This document shows, piece by piece, positions 4,877 to 6,850 of a DNA stretch of 6,850 nt. Every line of letters begins with the position of its first letter. Within the stretch, counting starts at the first letter, position 1. The position numbers were made by a program, and so were the translations under genes. The stretch is from contig CAMATO010000057.1 of NCBI GenBank assembly GCA_945861165.1, positions 1 to 6,850 of the forward strand. Reading direction: 5' to 3'. The notes beneath the pieces were generated by a model. It was not told the origin of the DNA, did not search any database, and saw only the letters and a program-made list of their open reading frames with translations. Source of the DNA: Bifidobacterium breve. GTDB taxonomy: Bacteria; Actinomycetota; Actinomycetes; S36-B12; UBA5976.

Positions 4877-5797
4877 ATGAGCATATCTAAGCAAAATCCG
4901 CAGATGGATATAGAGAAAATCGCCTCTATCGCCCATGGAATTCGTCATCGAGTTCTTGAGCACACCGTTAAAAACAATGGTGGCTATTTAAGCCAAGCTT
5001 GTTCTTCTGCTGAAATTCTTGCCTGCCTTTACACAAATCTTGTTAATCTCTCCCCTCTTCCAGCACCCTTAGAACCACGTGACTTTGTAAATGTGCCCAG
5101 CAAAAATTTCACCGACTACATAACTGGCGCAGAATTTCACGGCAAAAAAGGTCCAGATTTAGATCGTCTATTTATCAGCCCCGCTCATTACGCATTAGTT
5201 ATTTACGCAGCATTAATTGAAACAGGAAGATTAACTGAAAAGTCATTAGAGAAATTTAATAAAGATGGCACAACTGTAGAAATGATTGGTGCTGAACATT
5301 CCCCAGGATTTGAAACAACTACAGGTTCTCTTGCCCAGGCTATTTCACAAGCTGGAGGAGTTGCCTTAGCAAGAAAGTTACGTGGTGAATCAGGAAAAAC
5401 TTGGATATTTATGTCAGATGGAGAATTTCAGGAAGGACAAACTTGGGAAGCTCTATCTGCAATTAGTTTTCATGAATTAAATAATATTCGAATAATTGTT
5501 GATGTAAATAGAAACCAAGTAGACGGTCCAATGGAAAAAGTTATGTCAATTGAACCATTGATTGACAGAATTAAAAGTTTTGGTTGGGATGTTGACAAGA
5601 TTGATGGCAACGATATAAATCAAATATTACAATCTGGATTTTCTGCCAAAAATAAACCTAAAGTAATTCTTGGTTATACAGATCCTGCAAAGGGAATTGA
5701 AATATTAAAGGATCGACCTGATGCACTTCATTACGTTAGATTTGCTCACCCTTTTGAAAAAATCAAATATAACAATTTCTTGAAAGCCTGGAAATAA
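4877..5797 (+). CDS. Transketolase, N-terminal (thiamine pyrophosphate-binding) subunit of a split enzyme
   Basis: A 306-residue protein equal to the N-terminal PP domain of transketolase, which transfers two-carbon ketol units between sugar phosphates; with the next gene it should form an alpha2beta2 enzyme. Visible: a His in SPAHYAL (H104, corresponding to the SKGH motif), ETTTGSLAQAIS (146-157), and the ThDP/Mg motif SDGEFQEGQTWEA (180-192) with N211 in VDVNRNQ, 30 residues after D181, the normal distance. The leading Gly of the usual GDG is Ser here (S180). Residues about 66-97, between the N-terminal helices and the SPAH motif, look longer than in common split transketolases. Split transketolases are often found in sugar-catabolic operons (apulose-4-phosphate and sulfo-sugar transketolases are characterised examples), but nothing here fixes the substrate. 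Initiation is at ATG 4877, just downstream of the predicted extended -10. Confidence 0.9.
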   Translation: MSISKQNPQMDIEKIASIAHGIRHRVLEHTVKNNGGYLSQACSSAEILACLYTNLVNLSPLPAPLEPRDFVNVPSKNFTDYITGAEFHGKKGPDLDRLFISPAHYALVIYAALIETGRLTEKSLEKFNKDGTTVEMIGAEHSPGFETTTGSLAQAISQAGGVALARKLRGESGKTWIFMSDGEFQEGQTWEALSAISFHELNNIRIIVDVNRNQVDGPMEKVMSIEPLIDRIKSFGWDVDKIDGNDINQILQSGFSAKNKPKVILGYTDPAKGIEILKDRPDALHYVRFAHPFEKIKYNNFLKAWK

Positions 5798-5798
5798 T

Positions 5799-6812
5799 AT
5801 GGCTTACGAAATTGTTAAAAGACCACACGTTGAAAATTTTGTTAGATGGAGCAAATTCAAACCAGAAGTTGTGGTTTTATCAGCAGACTTAACTAGTTCT
5901 TGCGAAGTTGGAAAATTTAGAGATACTTTCCCAGATAGATTCTTTTCTTTTGGCCTAGGTGAGCAAAACATGCTTGGTTTTGCTGGTGGTTTAGCTCGAG
6001 AAGGTTTTGAGCCATGGATTCATACTTTTGCTGTCTTTATTTATAGAAGACCTCTTGATCAACTTCAGATGTCAGTGGCTTACCCAAATCTTCCCGTAAG
6101 AATGGTTGGTTTTTTGCCTGGAATCACAACTCCAGGAGGAGTAACCCATCAAGCAATTGATGATGTGAACGTTATGCGTGGAATTCCAAATATGACAATC
6201 CTAGAAACTGGAGATGCCACAGAAGTTGAATCTGTTCTAGAAGTTGCACACAAAATTGATGGACCGGTTTATATAAGAATGCTTCGTGGAGAAATATCCC
6301 GAATTTTTCCAAAAAATGAAGTTATGGAATTTAATACAGCACGTGTTTTGAGCACAGGAACAGATGTAACAATTTTAAGTTCTGGAATTTCCACCGAAGA
6401 AGCTTTAAGAGCAATTCCTGCGCTAAAAGAACATGGTGTGAGTGTGCAACATCTACACGTTTCAACTTTGAAACCTTTCACTGATCCCCTAGTAATTGAA
6501 GGTCTTAAGTCAAGTAAATATGGAGTAATCACCATGGAAAACCACAGCGTGATTGGTGGTTTAGGAAGTGCGGTTGCAGATTTAATTGCTGAACACGGAA
6601 TTGGTAAAAAACTTATCAAGATTGGTTTGAAAGATACTTACGCTCATGGAGCATCCCAAAAGTATCTACTGCACAAATATGGAATGAGTGCACGAAACTT
6701 GATTGAAGCAACTGAAAAACTCATTGATAAGAATTTGCAAATATCAGAAGAAGAACTGTCTCAAACCCGAGTTATCGATGTTCATAGTACTGCAAAAGCT
6801 GAAGCGTTGTAG
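5799..6812 (+). CDS. Transketolase, C-terminal (pyrimidine-binding) subunit of a split enzyme
   Basis: A 337-residue protein comprising the transketolase Pyr domain and C-terminal domain. The catalytic glutamate that activates the thiamine pyrophosphate aminopyrimidine is E55 in FGLGEQNMLGFAGGLA (51-66). The HTFAVFIYRRPLDQL segment (75-89) and THQAIDDVNVMRGIPNMTI (116-134) are standard Pyr-domain landmarks. The C-terminal domain begins near residue 180 (ARVLSTGTDVTILSSG). An extra tail of about 20-30 residues (after EATEKLIDK) extends beyond the usual end. The start codon is one base after the stop of the N-terminal subunit and in a different frame, so the two are separate, translationally coupled proteins rather than a fusion broken by one stop. 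The split form and tight coupling imply equal amounts of both subunits. DXS and pyruvate dehydrogenase E1-beta share this fold, but the motif wording is that of transketolase. Confidence 0.92.
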   Translation: MAYEIVKRPHVENFVRWSKFKPEVVVLSADLTSSCEVGKFRDTFPDRFFSFGLGEQNMLGFAGGLAREGFEPWIHTFAVFIYRRPLDQLQMSVAYPNLPVRMVGFLPGITTPGGVTHQAIDDVNVMRGIPNMTILETGDATEVESVLEVAHKIDGPVYIRMLRGEISRIFPKNEVMEFNTARVLSTGTDVTILSSGISTEEALRAIPALKEHGVSVQHLHVSTLKPFTDPLVIEGLKSSKYGVITMENHSVIGGLGSAVADLIAEHGIGKKLIKIGLKDTYAHGASQKYLLHKYGMSARNLIEATEKLIDKNLQISEEELSQTRVIDVHSTAKAEAL

Positions 6813-6817
6813 TTAAT

Positions 6818-6850
6818 ATGTCGTCAATTCAGATTACTTATCATCTAAAT
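6818..6850 (+). CDS. Start of the third gene of the transketolase operon (runs off window)
   Basis: An ATG 5 nt after the transketolase C-subunit stop opens a frame that stays open for 11 codons to the window edge (MSSIQITYHLN). The spacing suggests the same operon. Eleven residues are too few to identify a family, so no function is proposed. The true start could also be another codon beyond the edge. Confidence 0.5.
   Translation, partial: MSSIQITYHLN

Noticed and set aside
5795..5801. Transketolase broken by a stop or frameshift
   Set aside because: Each half begins and ends at the natural domain boundary with its own ATG one base after the stop. Split transketolases of this kind are common, so this is two intact genes.
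4877..6812. Assignment of the split transketolase to apiose or sulfo-sugar breakdown
   Set aside because: Those pathways use split transketolases, but none of their other enzymes is visible in the window.

Overview
The window looks like a compact, AT-rich actinobacterial chromosome. Actinobacteria-restricted genes (a WhiB-family Fe-S regulator, a BldM-like response regulator, GuaB3) sit in AT-leaning DNA with intergenic gaps of only 1 to about 145 bp. This combination fits planktonic freshwater Actinobacteria of the acI/Nanopelagicales type; that assignment is an inference from gene content and composition.

Layout. Positions 1-348 (minus) hold the N-terminus of a PcrA/UvrD-type helicase. It is divergent, across only 23 bp, from a PIG-L/LmbE-type deacetylase (372-1109, plus). 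That gene converges with, and overlaps by 4 nt, a small four-helix membrane protein (1106-1453, minus). A 13-bp GC-rich hairpin that can act as a terminator lies inside the deacetylase coding region. Next on the minus strand are guaB3 (1505-2629), a BldM-like LuxR-type regulator with a degenerate receiver (2686-3270), and a MerR-type regulator with a cobalamin-binding C-terminal half (3323-4315). Divergent from these, on the plus strand, is a WhiD/WhiB3-type regulator (4460-4759) with a clear terminator (4791-4823). A separate plus-strand operon follows: split transketolase N-half (4877-5797), C-half (5799-6812), and the first 11 codons of another gene (6818 onward).

How the genes fit together. 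The neighbourhood whiD - bldM - guaB3 recalls the Streptomyces whiD-bldM-(sigma factor)-guaB-guaB3 cluster and the mycobacterial whiB3-sigD-guaB2-guaB3 cluster. Here the sigma factor and the CBS-containing guaB are absent between bldM and guaB3, and a CarH-like MerR-B12 regulator lies between bldM and whiD. The most interesting unit is therefore a three-regulator block: a possible light/B12 sensor, an atypical response regulator and an Fe-S redox sensor. The merR and whiD promoters face each other, with a 25-bp palindrome, TTAGTCA-N11-TGACTAA, between them that overlaps the whiD -35 box. The transketolase operon is probably sugar catabolism, with its own promoter that seems to give a leaderless mRNA; its substrate cannot be read from this window.

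No rRNA, tRNA, CRISPR array or mobile element was seen, and there is no gene-free stretch longer than 300 bases.
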